Assembly (NCBI GenBank): GCA_015259105.1
Contig: JABZGZ010000001.1
Location: 1-64,000, forward strand
DNA: 64,000 bases
Source of the DNA: Atopobium sp.
GTDB taxonomy: Bacteria; Actinomycetota; Coriobacteriia; Coriobacteriales; Atopobiaceae
Reading direction: 5' to 3'
The notes beneath the pieces were generated by a model, which was given only the letters and a program-made list of their open reading frames with translations, was not told the DNA's origin and searched no databases. Positions 37,215 through 46,151 of the stretch are shown one piece after another (the stretch's first letter is position 1; each line of letters starts with the position of its first letter). Both the position numbers and the translations under genes were made by a program.

Positions 37215-37360
37215 GTAGTGCAAAAGCCTTGTGTCATGCATGAGGCTATCTGTGTCTTTGCGCACGTTGCAAGGGCATATGTACGTAAGTACAGTCGGTA
37301 TTTCACGCCAGCGGCTGGGCGAGTATATAGTTCGTATCAGCAGAACCGAAAGGAAGACAC

Positions 37361-37474
37361 ATGAAGGTACGTCCTTCGGTAAAGAAGATGTGCGACAAGT
37401 GCAAAGTCATCCGTCGCCACGGTAAGGTTTACGTGATTTGCGAGAACCCGCGCCACAAGCAGCGTCAGGGCTAA
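37361..37474 (+). CDS. rpmJ: 50S ribosomal protein L36
   Basis: 37 aa, easily missed. [20 protein letters not shown] followed by [13 protein letters not shown]. Cysteines CDKC, a further Cys and His give the zinc-binding C+ form. A 146-nt leader contains an AGCCT/AGGCT hairpin near 37225. It precedes rpsM by 15 nt. Confidence 0.96.
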   Translation: MKVRPSVKKMCDKCKVIRRHGKVYVICENPRHKQRQG

Positions 37475-37489
37475 GGAAGGAGCACCAAG

Positions 37490-37858
37490 TTGGCCCGTAT
37501 TAACGGCGTCGACCTGCCACGCGATAAGCGTGTTGAGGTCGGACTCACCTATCTTTACGGCATTGGTCAGACTCGTGCAACCAAGATTTGCAACGAGACT
37601 GGTATCGATGTAAATACTCGCGTCAAGGACCTCACAGAGGAAGAAGTCACTAAGATTCGTGACTTTATTGACGCTCATTACACCACCGAGGGCGATCTTC
37701 GCCGCGAGGTGCGTCAAAATGTTGCCCGCCTGATGGAGATTGGCTGCTACCGCGGCCTCCGTCACCGCAAGGGCCTCCCTGTCCACGGTCAGCGTACCCA
37801 CACTAACGCTCGTACTCGTAAGGGTAAGAAGCGTCAGGTGGGCGGCAAGAAGAAGTAG
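37490..37858 (+). CDS. rpsM: 30S ribosomal protein S13
   Basis: 122 aa. TTG start ([20 protein letters not shown]) with AGGAAGGAG upstream. [24 protein letters not shown] signature and a basic C-terminal tail. S13 sits in the 30S head and bridges to 50S. Confidence 0.97.
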   Translation: MARINGVDLPRDKRVEVGLTYLYGIGQTRATKICNETGIDVNTRVKDLTEEEVTKIRDFIDAHYTTEGDLRREVRQNVARLMEIGCYRGLRHRKGLPVHGQRTHTNARTRKGKKRQVGGKKK

Positions 37859-37872
37859 GCGAGGAGTAGCTA

Positions 37873-38274
37873 ATGGCACAGAAAAAGAACGCTCGCACTA
37901 CACGCGTCCGCCGCTCCGAGCGTAAAAACATTGCAGTGGGCCAGGCCCACATCAAGAGCACATTCAATAACACGATTGTCTCTATTTCCGATCCCCAGGG
38001 TAATGTAATTTCCTGGCAGTCCGGTGGTACCGTCGGCTTCAAGGGCTCTCGTAAGTCCACTCCTTTTGCTGCACAGCTTGCAGCAGAGGCAGCAGCAAAG
38101 GCAGCAATGGAGCACGGTCTCCACAAGGTAGCTGTTTTTGTTAAGGGCCCAGGCTCTGGTCGCGAGACCGCAATCCGTTCCCTTCAGGCAGCAGGCCTTG
38201 AGGTTTCGGGTATTCAGGATAAGACACCTATTGCACACAACGGCTGCCGTCCTAAAAAGCGCCGTCGCAACTAG
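37873..38274 (+). CDS. rpsK: 30S ribosomal protein S11
   Basis: 133 aa. Contains [20 protein letters not shown] and the C-terminal [18 protein letters not shown]11 lies on the 30S platform. Starts 14 nt after rpsM. Confidence 0.97.
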   Translation: MAQKKNARTTRVRRSERKNIAVGQAHIKSTFNNTIVSISDPQGNVISWQSGGTVGFKGSRKSTPFAAQLAAEAAAKAAMEHGLHKVAVFVKGPGSGRETAIRSLQAAGLEVSGIQDKTPIAHNGCRPKKRRRN

Positions 38275-38291
38275 CACGAAAGGACAAGCAA

Positions 38292-38885
38292 ATGGCAATT
38301 GATAGGACCCCGGTCCTTAAAAGATGTCGTCAGCTTGGCATCGATCCCGTTGTGATGGGGATCAATAAGACTTCTAACCGTGAGCCACGTCGCCGTCGTC
38401 GCCAGGAGAGCGAGTACGGTATGCAGCTCCGTGAGAAGCAGAAGGCTAAGTTCATTTACGGCGTCCTTGAGAACCAGTTCCACGGTTACTATGAGATGGC
38501 TAAGAAGAACCCAGGCATTACTGGTGACAACCTGATGAGCATCCTTGAGACTCGTCTTGACAACGTCATCTTCCGCCTTGGCTTTGCTCGTACACGTAAA
38601 GAGGCTCGTCAGACTGTCCGTCACGGTCACATCACCGTTAACGGTCAGCGCGTTGACATTCCTTCTTATCGCGTAAAGAGCGGCGATGTTATCGCTGTTG
38701 CTTCCAAGGCAAAGGATCTTCTTCCAATCAAGGAAGCTCTCATTTCCTCCGAGCACATGGCAGTTCCTGCATGGCTTGAGGTTGACATTGAGAAGCTGCA
38801 GGGCACTGTTCTTCAGCTTCCAACCCGCGATCAGATCGACCTTGAGATTGACGCACAGCTGATCGTCGAGCTCTACTCCAAGTAA
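38292..38885 (+). CDS. rpsD: 30S ribosomal protein S4
   Basis: 197 aa. The S4 domain ETRLDNVIFRLGFARTRKEA with HGHITVNGQRVDIPSYRVK is present. It has only one cysteine, so it is the zinc-free (C-) form, in contrast to the C+ L33, L36 and S14 in this window. Primary 16S binder. Confidence 0.97.
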   Translation: MAIDRTPVLKRCRQLGIDPVVMGINKTSNREPRRRRRQESEYGMQLREKQKAKFIYGVLENQFHGYYEMAKKNPGITGDNLMSILETRLDNVIFRLGFARTRKEARQTVRHGHITVNGQRVDIPSYRVKSGDVIAVASKAKDLLPIKEALISSEHMAVPAWLEVDIEKLQGTVLQLPTRDQIDLEIDAQLIVELYSK

Positions 38886-38909
38886 GCCCGACCCGTTTTG
38901 GAGGTAGCA

Positions 38910-39851
38910 ATGTCCGAATTTATCCGACCAAACGTGTCGGTAGATGAAATCGGCGCAAACGTCGCTCGTGTGAGCGTAGAGCCGCTTGAGCGTGGCTATG
39001 GTGACACGCTTGGCAACTCCCTCCGCCGCGTACTGCTTTCCTCTCTTGAGGGAGCTGCGGTTGAGGCCATCCAGATTGATGGCGTTCAGCATGAGTTCAC
39101 TACGGTTGAAGGCGTCTATGAGGACGTTACTGACATCGTTCTGAACGTTAAGGGCCTAGTTTTCCGCAACACCAACAACTCTGATGAGGCTGAGGCTTCC
39201 ATCTCTGTTGATGGTCCTTGCAAAGTTACTGGTGCTGATCTTGATGTTCCTATGGGCTACGAGCTGGTTAACCCAGCTCAGCACATTTGCACCCTTGCTG
39301 AGGGAGCTCATCTTTCCATGAGGCTTCGCCTTGGTAATGGTCGCGGTTATGTTTCCGGTGAGGATAACGAGCGTGAGAGCGATCCAATTGGATTCATTCA
39401 CGTTGACTCGATCTTCTCGCCAGTTCGCCGCTGCGCTAAGGCTGTTGAGCCTTGCCGTGTTGGCCGTCACACCGACTATGATCGTCTGGTGCTTGAGGTT
39501 GAGACCAATGGTGCAATCAGCCCTCGCGAGGCTGTCGTTGAGGCTGCAAACATCATTAACCAGCACATGAGCGCATTCATGGGACTTACTGATTTTGACG
39601 AGACTCAGGAAGAGGCTTCGATTTTTGCTAAGGCAGACGTCGAGGACGATTCCGAGCTTGAGAAGCAGGTTGAGGATTTGGACCTTTCCGTCCGTTCTTA
39701 CAACTGCCTCAAGCGTGCAGGAATTCACTCTGTCCGTCAGCTCGTTGATTTCTCTGAGAACGATCTTCTCAACATCAGAAACTTTGGTGTTAAGTCTATT
39801 GAAGAAGTCAAGGAAAAGCTCGAGAGCATGGGCCTGTCCCTTAAGGCTTAG
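38910..39851 (+). CDS. rpoA: DNA-directed RNA polymerase subunit alpha
   Basis: 313 aa. The N-terminal assembly domain includes ERGYGDTLGNSLRRVLLSSL and DREDVEP-like contacts; the C-terminal domain runs from about 255 to 310. CTD residues used by E. coli alpha at UP elements (R265, N268, G296, K298, S299) correspond here to Arg262, Asn265 and the Gly, Lys, Ser of NFGVKS, all retained. ATG 38910 with GGAGG upstream is chosen. Compare the similar domain at the end of RpoC. Confidence 0.97.
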   Translation: MSEFIRPNVSVDEIGANVARVSVEPLERGYGDTLGNSLRRVLLSSLEGAAVEAIQIDGVQHEFTTVEGVYEDVTDIVLNVKGLVFRNTNNSDEAEASISVDGPCKVTGADLDVPMGYELVNPAQHICTLAEGAHLSMRLRLGNGRGYVSGEDNERESDPIGFIHVDSIFSPVRRCAKAVEPCRVGRHTDYDRLVLEVETNGAISPREAVVEAANIINQHMSAFMGLTDFDETQEEASIFAKADVEDDSELEKQVEDLDLSVRSYNCLKRAGIHSVRQLVDFSENDLLNIRNFGVKSIEEVKEKLESMGLSLKA

Positions 39852-39884
39852 TCGCGCCTTGTCACGCATAGGAGAATGTAAATT

Positions 39885-40370
39885 ATGAGGCACAATAAGA
39901 AGAGGGGCATGAAGCTTGGTACTGATGCTAGCCACACCAAGGCCATCAAGAAGAGCCTGATCCAAGCCCTTTTCACTAACGATCGTATTAAGACTCTTGA
40001 CGTCCGCGCTAAGGCAGTTCGCGGCGAGGTCGACAAGGTCATCACTTGGGCAAAGCGCGGCGACCTTCACGCTCGTCGTCTTGCTATGGCCAAGGTTGGT
40101 AACGCAGAGCTTGTCCGTGAGGTATTTGACAAGGCTGCTCAGGGTATGTGGGCTGACCGCAACGGCGGCTACACCCGTATCATGAAGCTTGGTCCTCGTA
40201 AGGGCGATGCTTCTGAGGTTGTTATCCTTGAGCTTGTTACCGAGCCAGTTCAGCCAAAGGCTTCTAACAAGAAGGCTAAGGCTACCAAGGTTGCTCCTGC
40301 TCCTGTAAAGGAAGAGGAGACCGAGGCTCCAGCAGAGGAGACCGAGCAGACCGAAGAGGCTGCAGAGTAA
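39885..40370 (+). CDS. rplQ: 50S ribosomal protein L17 with acidic C-terminal tail
   Basis: 161 aa. The L17 core MRHNKKRGMKLGTDASHTKA to about residue 120 is followed by a Lys/Ala linker and an acidic tail (KEEETEAPAEETEQTEEAAE, about 141-160). Tails of this kind are common in Actinomycetota L17. It ends the alpha operon before a strong terminator. Confidence 0.96.
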   Translation: MRHNKKRGMKLGTDASHTKAIKKSLIQALFTNDRIKTLDVRAKAVRGEVDKVITWAKRGDLHARRLAMAKVGNAELVREVFDKAAQGMWADRNGGYTRIMKLGPRKGDASEVVILELVTEPVQPKASNKKAKATKVAPAPVKEEETEAPAEETEQTEEAAE

Positions 40371-40389
40371 CTTCTGTCAAAGTGAATCT

Positions 40390-40425
40390 AAAGAGGTCCT
40401 GGCTTTTTGCTGGGACCTCTTTTTC
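40390..40425 (+). terminator. Terminator after rplQ
   Basis: AAAGAGGTCC/GGACCTCTTT stem with a 13-nt loop and T-run. It closes the ribosomal block. Confidence 0.92.
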
Positions 40426-40443
40426 AAATGAAGGAGGGTTGTC

Positions 40444-42156
40444 ATGATTGAGTTCAAAAACGTTTCATTTGCATACGGTTCTTCAACTGCTACACAATCT
40501 ATGACCGATCCTGCTTCAAAAGACTCCATGGGAGCCATTGAGAGCCTTTCTCAGCCAAAGATGGCGCCAACCCTGGATAACGTTTCATTTAACTTAAAGC
40601 CTGGCTCTAGAACGGTTGTGCTTGGCCATAATGGCTCAGGCAAGTCAACGCTTGTAAATCTTTGTAACGCATCGCTCTTTCCGTTTTCTGGAGAAGTTTT
40701 AGTAGACGGCTCCTCAACTGCCGAAGTACCGTCTACTCAGATTTCTTCGCATGTGGGAATGGTTCGTCAAGATCCAACGGCGCAGCTAGTATGTGCAACT
40801 GTCTTTGACGAAGTTGCCTTTGGTCCCGCTAATCTTGGCCTGCCAAAAGAAGAGATTGTTTCTCGCGTTTCTCAAACACTTGAGCTCTGTGGCATTGCCG
40901 ATTTGTCCAACGCCCAAATACATACGCTTTCTGGTGGTCAACAGCAGCTTGTTTCTATTGCAGCAGCGCTTTCCCTGCGTCCGTGCTATCTGGTCCTTGA
41001 TGAGGCATTTGCTCAGCTTGATACGCGATTCAGAAATCACCTTTCTAAGCTGGTAAATACCCTTGTTGCAAACGGAATGGGTGTGCTTGAGATTTCTCAT
41101 TCATTTGAGTCTCTTCCCGGGGCTGACCAGGTACTTGTTTTGGAGAAAGGCCAGCTAGTTTGGACGGGAACTCCCACAGAGTTTCTCTTGGATACAAACG
41201 CTATCGCAAACGCTGGTTTTGATGATGTACTCACAGCAACAGCGCATGTAGCAGCGCAGGCTGGCTACAACTTTGACATGCCTCTTAACGCATCAGAGTT
41301 TGTTGCGTTTCTTGTTCAGAACAACCTTGCGTTTGACGCTTTGGATACCCTTGTGTACCAGCGTGCTCTTGAGGTAGTGCGAGCAAATAACTATGACGGA
41401 ATACAAGCGCTTGGAGAGGCTCATGAACTGGCAATTTGTGGCGTTTCTCATGCGTTTGACAAGCCAGTTCTGCACGATATAACACTTTCTTCCACGGGGG
41501 AGCTTACCGTTTTGGTGGGAGCTTCTGGTTCTGGAAAAACAACCTGCGCCCGAATAGCTGCTGGCCTCATAAAGGCTGATGCTGGTCATGCAACAATTGA
41601 TGCGCGGCTGGTAAGTCCTGGAGATGTCGGCATGTGTTTCCAGCGCCCTCAAGATCAGCTCTTTGCCCAAACTGTTGCTGAAGATATTGCATTTGGTCCA
41701 ACTAACAAGGGTTTCTCGCCAGATGATGTTGAGGCGCTTGTTGCGTATGCGGCAGACCGTGTTGATTTGGATCAGCAGGTCCTGGACGCGTCTCCGTTGA
41801 CGCTTTCTGGTGGTCAGGCTCGCCGTGCGGCTCTTGCGGGAACGCTGGCCTGCGCAACGTACGCAGTTGTGTTTGACGAGGCAACATCTGGGCTTGATGG
41901 CAAGGCGCGCTCGCAGGTGCTGCATCTTGCTCGTGAGCTTGCAAATGAGGGCAAGGCAGTTCTTGCAATCACGCACGACGTAAGCGAATGGCTCCCTTTT
42001 GCCGATAGAGTAGTGTTTCTCGAGAAGGGCCGTGTTGTTGCAGACGTCGACGTACAAGAAGCACAGACAACCCCAGAGCTATACGAGGCTGCGCAGCTTG
42101 ACTGCCCGCTGTTTGTAAGCGTATTGCATGAGCTTTTGGAGGCTTGCTATGTCTAA
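40444..42156 (+). CDS. ecfA: Energy-coupling factor transporter ATPase, EcfA1-EcfA2 fusion
   Basis: 570 aa with two complete ABC ATPase domains. First: Walker A GHNGSGKST (about 60), LSGGQQQL (about 162), LVLDEAFAQLD. Second: Walker A GASGSGKTT (about 358), LSGGQARRAAL (about 453), VVFDEATSGLD. Many bacteria encode these as two genes; here they are one chain, so a single polypeptide can supply both ATP sites. A 25-residue polar insert follows strand 1 (about 14-38). It overlaps ecfT and lies in the conserved rplQ-ecfA-ecfT-truA order. It energises vitamin/metal uptake with separately encoded S-components. Confidence 0.93.
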   Translation: MIEFKNVSFAYGSSTATQSMTDPASKDSMGAIESLSQPKMAPTLDNVSFNLKPGSRTVVLGHNGSGKSTLVNLCNASLFPFSGEVLVDGSSTAEVPSTQISSHVGMVRQDPTAQLVCATVFDEVAFGPANLGLPKEEIVSRVSQTLELCGIADLSNAQIHTLSGGQQQLVSIAAALSLRPCYLVLDEAFAQLDTRFRNHLSKLVNTLVANGMGVLEISHSFESLPGADQVLVLEKGQLVWTGTPTEFLLDTNAIANAGFDDVLTATAHVAAQAGYNFDMPLNASEFVAFLVQNNLAFDALDTLVYQRALEVVRANNYDGIQALGEAHELAICGVSHAFDKPVLHDITLSSTGELTVLVGASGSGKTTCARIAAGLIKADAGHATIDARLVSPGDVGMCFQRPQDQLFAQTVAEDIAFGPTNKGFSPDDVEALVAYAADRVDLDQQVLDASPLTLSGGQARRAALAGTLACATYAVVFDEATSGLDGKARSQVLHLARELANEGKAVLAITHDVSEWLPFADRVVFLEKGRVVADVDVQEAQTTPELYEAAQLDCPLFVSVLHELLEACYV

Positions 42157-42925
42157 GTGCCCCTGTGCTCTGCTTAAGCGCATCTCGCTTGCCTCGTTGA
42201 CGGCGCAGACAAAAATCGTTGCTACCCTCGTGGGAATTGTTGTCCTTTTCTGTGTGCAGCAGCCACTTACATTTGCTGCATTTGCTTTGATTTGTGTGAG
42301 CCTTCTTTGGAGCGCTCGTGTAAGTTTTTTGGAGTTTTTGCGCGTGGCAAAGCCTGCGGCTTTTGTTTTGCTCCTCTCATTTGTGGCCAATACGCTGGTG
42401 TTTATTGGACACCCCGATATCATTTTCTCCGGATCAGTTGGACTTTCTGTGGCAGGCTTTTACAGGAGCACTGTAGCTATTGCTCGCGTATTGCTTGCCT
42501 TAGCACTGGTTTTATCGGTAGCGTCAACAACCACACCCACGCAGCTTGCTGACGGTTTTTCTGTACTGCTGCTGCCTCTGCGCCTTATCCGTATTGACGT
42601 TGACGGTCTGAGTATTGCGCTCTCAATTGCGCTGAGGGCAATTCCGCTTACCTTAGAAGAGCTCGACAGAATTAGAGCAGCTCAAAGGGCTCGCGGGTTT
42701 AATTTTGAATCAGGAAGTATTGTTGAGCGAATCAAAAAGTGGTTTACGCTTCTAGTTCCGCTCACCGTATCGCTCTTTCAGCGAGCCGATCAGATGGCGC
42801 AAACTATGACGGATCGCTGTCTTGGCGCCGCAAAACGTACACGCATTTCCGCAAAAATGCAGTTTGTAGACTGGGTTGTGCTTCTGCTCTGGACTGCCGT
42901 GTGCTTTGGTCTTGTAACGCTGTAG
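42149..42925 (+). CDS. ecfT: Energy-coupling factor transporter transmembrane protein EcfT
   Basis: 258 aa, about five to six membrane segments. The coupling-helix motif RAAQRARGF (Ala-Arg-Gly type) binds the ATPases. ATG 42149, 8 nt overlap with the end of ecfA, has TTGGAGG upstream. Three 19-bp repeats begin at its stop codon. Confidence 0.92.
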   Translation: MSKCPCALLKRISLASLTAQTKIVATLVGIVVLFCVQQPLTFAAFALICVSLLWSARVSFLEFLRVAKPAAFVLLLSFVANTLVFIGHPDIIFSGSVGLSVAGFYRSTVAIARVLLALALVLSVASTTTPTQLADGFSVLLLPLRLIRIDVDGLSIALSIALRAIPLTLEELDRIRAAQRARGFNFESGSIVERIKKWFTLLVPLTVSLFQRADQMAQTMTDRCLGAAKRTRISAKMQFVDWVVLLLWTAVCFGLVTL

Positions 42926-42967
42926 TGGTCCAACAACGCTGTAGCGGTCTTGCAACGCTGTAGCGCT
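42911..42967. repeat. Three 19-bp tandem repeats at the ecfT 3-prime end
   Basis: AACGCTGTAG occurs at 42916, 42935 and 42954, exactly 19 nt apart. The first copy encodes the last ecfT codons and stop, so the stop-containing segment has been triplicated. Origin by slippage or by misaligned recombination is likely. Confidence 0.85.
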
Positions 42968-43052
42968 GGCGTTTGTTGTCGCGTAGCGTGCGCTTTCTTT
43001 GAGCCTAGGATACAATCACTTTGTTGCGCCAAAAGTCTTTTCAGGGAGCTTC

Positions 43053-43949
43053 ATGAACTCAGAAATGTCACAGAACAATGCATTAAACTGCAACGTTTAT
43101 GCATGCGAAGAACCTTCTGCTGAGCCATCAGCTGTCGAGGCTCTCGCTGACGCCTCTGCTGAGCCTGAAGCAACGCTTGTCATCAAGCTAGGCTATCGCG
43201 GCGCTGCCTTCTGCGGCTTTGCTGAGCAGCCAACCCAGCGCACCGTGGCAGGAGACCTTCGTCGCGCGCTTCAGACCGTCTTGCGCAGAGAGGTTGAGCT
43301 CACCTGCGCGGGCAGAACTGACGCCGGCGTACATGCCCAGGCCCAGTACGTGAGCCTTCCCGTATACGGCGCTGAGCTGGCGCTGTCTGGCGAGAAACTC
43401 GTCCGCTCGCTCACCGCTCTGACCGACGATGACATCTCTATCCGACAACTCTTCCGTGCCCCACAGGGTTTCTCGGCACGCTTTGATGCCCAGGCTCGCT
43501 CGTACCGCTATCGCATTTGTGCAGATAGCGCTCGTCCCGTGCTGGGCTGGGACCACGTGTGGTGGTACAACGGTCACTTGGACGCAGAGCTTATGGACAA
43601 GGCGGCGCAGGCGCTAGTGGGAGAGCACGATTTCAAGAGCTTCTGCAAGGCAATTTCTGCCGAGGGCAAGCCAACGCATCGTTTTGTGGAGCGCCTTACG
43701 GTAGAAGAAATTGAAGAGGCTGGCGAGAAACTCATTGCAGTTGATATTACGGGTAACGCCTTCTTGCATAACATGGTGCGCACGATTGTGGGCACACTGG
43801 TTGAGATTGGCCGAGGTCACAGGCCTGTTGAGTGGATTGACGAGGTTCTAGCTGCTCAGAATAGAATTGCTGCTGGCAGTTGTGCACCTGCTCAGGGCCT
43901 CACGTTTGTGAGCGTTCGCTATGCAGACGGTATTCTGCAGCCCTGGTAG
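43053..43949 (+). CDS. truA: tRNA pseudouridine(38-40) synthase TruA
   Basis: 298 aa. Catalytic Asp is in CAGRTDAGVHA (Asp90), with a second conserved part FSARFDAQARSYRYRI. It modifies U38-40 of the tRNA anticodon arm. An N-terminal extension of about 40 acidic/Ser-rich residues precedes the core. ATG 43053 follows AGGGAG; ATG 43065 is an alternative. It follows ecfT as in many Gram-positive genomes. Confidence 0.95.
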   Translation: MNSEMSQNNALNCNVYACEEPSAEPSAVEALADASAEPEATLVIKLGYRGAAFCGFAEQPTQRTVAGDLRRALQTVLRREVELTCAGRTDAGVHAQAQYVSLPVYGAELALSGEKLVRSLTALTDDDISIRQLFRAPQGFSARFDAQARSYRYRICADSARPVLGWDHVWWYNGHLDAELMDKAAQALVGEHDFKSFCKAISAEGKPTHRFVERLTVEEIEEAGEKLIAVDITGNAFLHNMVRTIVGTLVEIGRGHRPVEWIDEVLAAQNRIAAGSCAPAQGLTFVSVRYADGILQPW

Positions 43950-44147
43950 CGCTTTCGGTTCCTTGATTGCGTCGTAGTATCTGTGTGCCAATCCAGCTCC
44001 ATCGGTCTTCTCGCGCCGTTCACGAAGACTTTTCTACCACTTGTATTGTGTGCGGTGGTTTCCCTCGCAAAGAAATAGCATCATAGAAGAGAGCGTCTTT
44101 TTTAGGAGCTCTTGCAGAACTGATGAACAGTGAGGCAGGGAGCCAGT

Positions 44148-44888
44148 ATGTTTAGGAAAAGAGAAAGATTTGAGCGCAGCGATGTTCCGCGTGAGAATCC
44201 CTATACCAACGTGATTGGCCTTGCCGTAATTGCCATTGTTGCTGTTCTTGTAGGTATTGTTGTTGTAACTCTTTGGGATCGCGCGCAGCTTGAGTCTCAC
44301 TTGGGAGATCATGGGCTTAACAAGGCTGTAAAGAGTCAAAGTGTTTCAGGTAATCCGGATGGCACTACACAATCTGATGATGACTTTCTTACCTATGCCG
44401 TTATCAGCACAAATTCGCTTAAGGCAGGGGAGTCGACGCTTCAGTCTGTACGGCTTTTGGTCATTGATCGTACGCAGGGAACCGGCCATATAGTGTCTAT
44501 TCCTACTGATGTGTATGCAGAAGTAGACTCAAACGCTAAAACACTGGCAGATATTTACAAAGATGACGGTCAGATCGCTTTTGTTAGCGCACTTGCTTCT
44601 GTCACCAACATTAAGATTACGCACGTTATCATTGCCACAGATGATGTGTGGGAGAAAATCTCGGCGCTTTCTGGTTCGGGCGCTCGTTCACTGGTAAGCA
44701 ATGCTTCTAGTTTGTTGTCTTCAATGATTACCGATATGAAGCCCAATCAGCTTCTTGAGCTTGTAGAGATTGTGCAGCCAATTGGCGTGTCTAATCTTGA
44801 GCATGATGAAGCTCCTGTTGTTGAAGGTTCAAGTGGCACTACCGTTGACCCTACGGCCTTAGGAAAGCTTGTTGGTATGCTCGTATAG
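44148..44888 (+). CDS. Membrane-anchored LCP-like protein, divergent
   Basis: 246 aa. A basic N-terminus (1-20), one membrane helix (about 24-46) and an extracytoplasmic domain with VRLLVIDRTQGTGHIVSIPTD-type and SVTNIKITHVIIATDDVWEKI segments. These resemble the LytR-CpsA-Psr fold (compare SIPRD and the GIxxDHYV region), but SIPRD is SIPTD here and the usual catalytic arginines are not evident, so it may be inactive or regulatory. LCP proteins attach glycopolymers to the wall; neighbouring glycosyltransferases fit that theme. Confidence 0.6.
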   Translation: MFRKRERFERSDVPRENPYTNVIGLAVIAIVAVLVGIVVVTLWDRAQLESHLGDHGLNKAVKSQSVSGNPDGTTQSDDDFLTYAVISTNSLKAGESTLQSVRLLVIDRTQGTGHIVSIPTDVYAEVDSNAKTLADIYKDDGQIAFVSALASVTNIKITHVIIATDDVWEKISALSGSGARSLVSNASSLLSSMITDMKPNQLLELVEIVQPIGVSNLEHDEAPVVEGSSGTTVDPTALGKLVGMLV

Positions 44889-44938
44889 ACGTTATGGGCG
44901 TTGTGTGTAGCGCCGCTCCTACAAAACAGGTCAGATGT

Positions 44939-44969
44939 CCACATAACAGCAGTTAAACACGTTATGTGG
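44939..44969. promoter_or_regulatory. Perfect 9-bp inverted repeat upstream of a glycosyltransferase
   Basis: CCACATAAC and GTTATGTGG separated by 13 nt, in the 172-bp gap before the 45061 gene. No T-run follows. An operator or mRNA hairpin are both possible. AT-rich sequence with TAGAATAAAA follows. Confidence 0.45.
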
Positions 44970-45018
44970 AGAGATTTTGATAGAATAAAAATGTCTTTTT
45001 AATTCACTTTTTATGGGT

Positions 45019-45048
45019 AAACTGGTATCTAAAATTTAGGACCAGTTT
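45019..45048 (+). other. Near-palindromic hairpin before the 45061 start
   Basis: AAACTGGT and ACCAGTTT (8 bp perfect) enclose CTAAAATTTAG, itself nearly palindromic. It ends 12 nt before the ATG. It could control translation or mark a terminator of a short leader. Confidence 0.45.
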
Positions 45049-45060
45049 GGGGGATGTGGA

Positions 45061-46101
45061 ATGCACGAGCGCTCATACAATCCACATATGATTTCGGTTC
45101 TCATGGCCGCTGATAATGATGCTGATGCTATTAGAACGGTAATTAGGCAACTTCAAGAGCAGACATACCCTCATTGGGAGCTCATCATTGTTGATAACAG
45201 CTCCGACCCTCAGATTGCTCGCATGCTGGATAACCTTGCTAATCAAGAGCCTCGCTTAGATGTCCTGTGCCAATCGGGCATTAGCCATTTTGTAGCGCTT
45301 GAGATTGCTCAGGGTCGTGCGCGTGGAGCTTATACGCTTACTACTGAGCCTTCTTATAGATTTAATCCTCATGTTTTGCAGAAGCTCTATACTGCAGCTA
45401 CTGCCCTAGGTCCTATTGGTTCACCTAAAGCGGCAGATATTGTTATTGCGCACATGAAAACCGCCAATGCACCCATGGAATGCAAAAGGGCTTTTGGTGC
45501 AAAGGCTTCTGCATTGTCGCAGGTATTTGAGGAGTCACAGCTTCCTTATTTGACGTCTATGAGCGGAAAGCTGTGCTCAACGCGTATTTTGACCGATATC
45601 AAACATGAGCCAGAGACTGATGGTGAATGCAATTTTGTAGGCTATTGTTTTGAGATTGCAAAAAACATCACGTACGCTCCTGAAGCAATTTTTGTAGATG
45701 TACCAGCAGATTCTTCTAAGAAAGAAGAAACTATTACTGCCGCTATGGATAAACTTACCCAAGAGCGTCAGGCACTTGGTGCTCTTGCCAAGCATCTTGG
45801 CTTTGCAAACTCCAAGAAAGTTCAAAAGTTGATTAGTCGTTATCTGATCAGCAAGCTTCTTAAAAACATGTATCCCGTTTTTAACGGAGAATCCCAGCTT
45901 AGCCATGAGGAAAAAGAAAATCTAATTGTTAAGATTCTTTCTAATCCTGTAGCTCATCTGATTGTTACTGAAGCAACTTCTCCGCGATTGGTTGCTCATG
46001 CTTTGCTTGGTGCCATTTTGTCTACCACAGTACAGGCACGCTATGCCTATGCACGAAGAGCTGTATGGTACGCACGCTTTATGCGTATACCACTTGCGTA
46101 A
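45061..46101 (+). CDS. Glycosyltransferase family 2-like protein
   Basis: 346 aa. The N-terminal GT-A fold reads ISVLMAADNDADAIRTVIRQ and WELIIVDNSSDP, typical of GT2. A clear DxD is not seen (TTEPSYRFN at the usual place), so activity or metal use is uncertain. The remaining part is alpha-helical. Start ATG 45061 or ATG 45088. Probably part of a surface glycan set with the two following genes. Confidence 0.75.
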   Translation: MHERSYNPHMISVLMAADNDADAIRTVIRQLQEQTYPHWELIIVDNSSDPQIARMLDNLANQEPRLDVLCQSGISHFVALEIAQGRARGAYTLTTEPSYRFNPHVLQKLYTAATALGPIGSPKAADIVIAHMKTANAPMECKRAFGAKASALSQVFEESQLPYLTSMSGKLCSTRILTDIKHEPETDGECNFVGYCFEIAKNITYAPEAIFVDVPADSSKKEETITAAMDKLTQERQALGALAKHLGFANSKKVQKLISRYLISKLLKNMYPVFNGESQLSHEEKENLIVKILSNPVAHLIVTEATSPRLVAHALLGAILSTTVQARYAYARRAVWYARFMRIPLA

Positions 46102-46151
46102 GTAACTTCGTGTAAGGTTGGCCGGTATTTGACAGCTTGATGTTGCCGGCT

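Noticed and set aside
46119..46150. Terminator between the convergent glycosyltransferase genes
   Set aside because: Only a weak GCCGG/CCGGC pairing with a long loop and no T-run.
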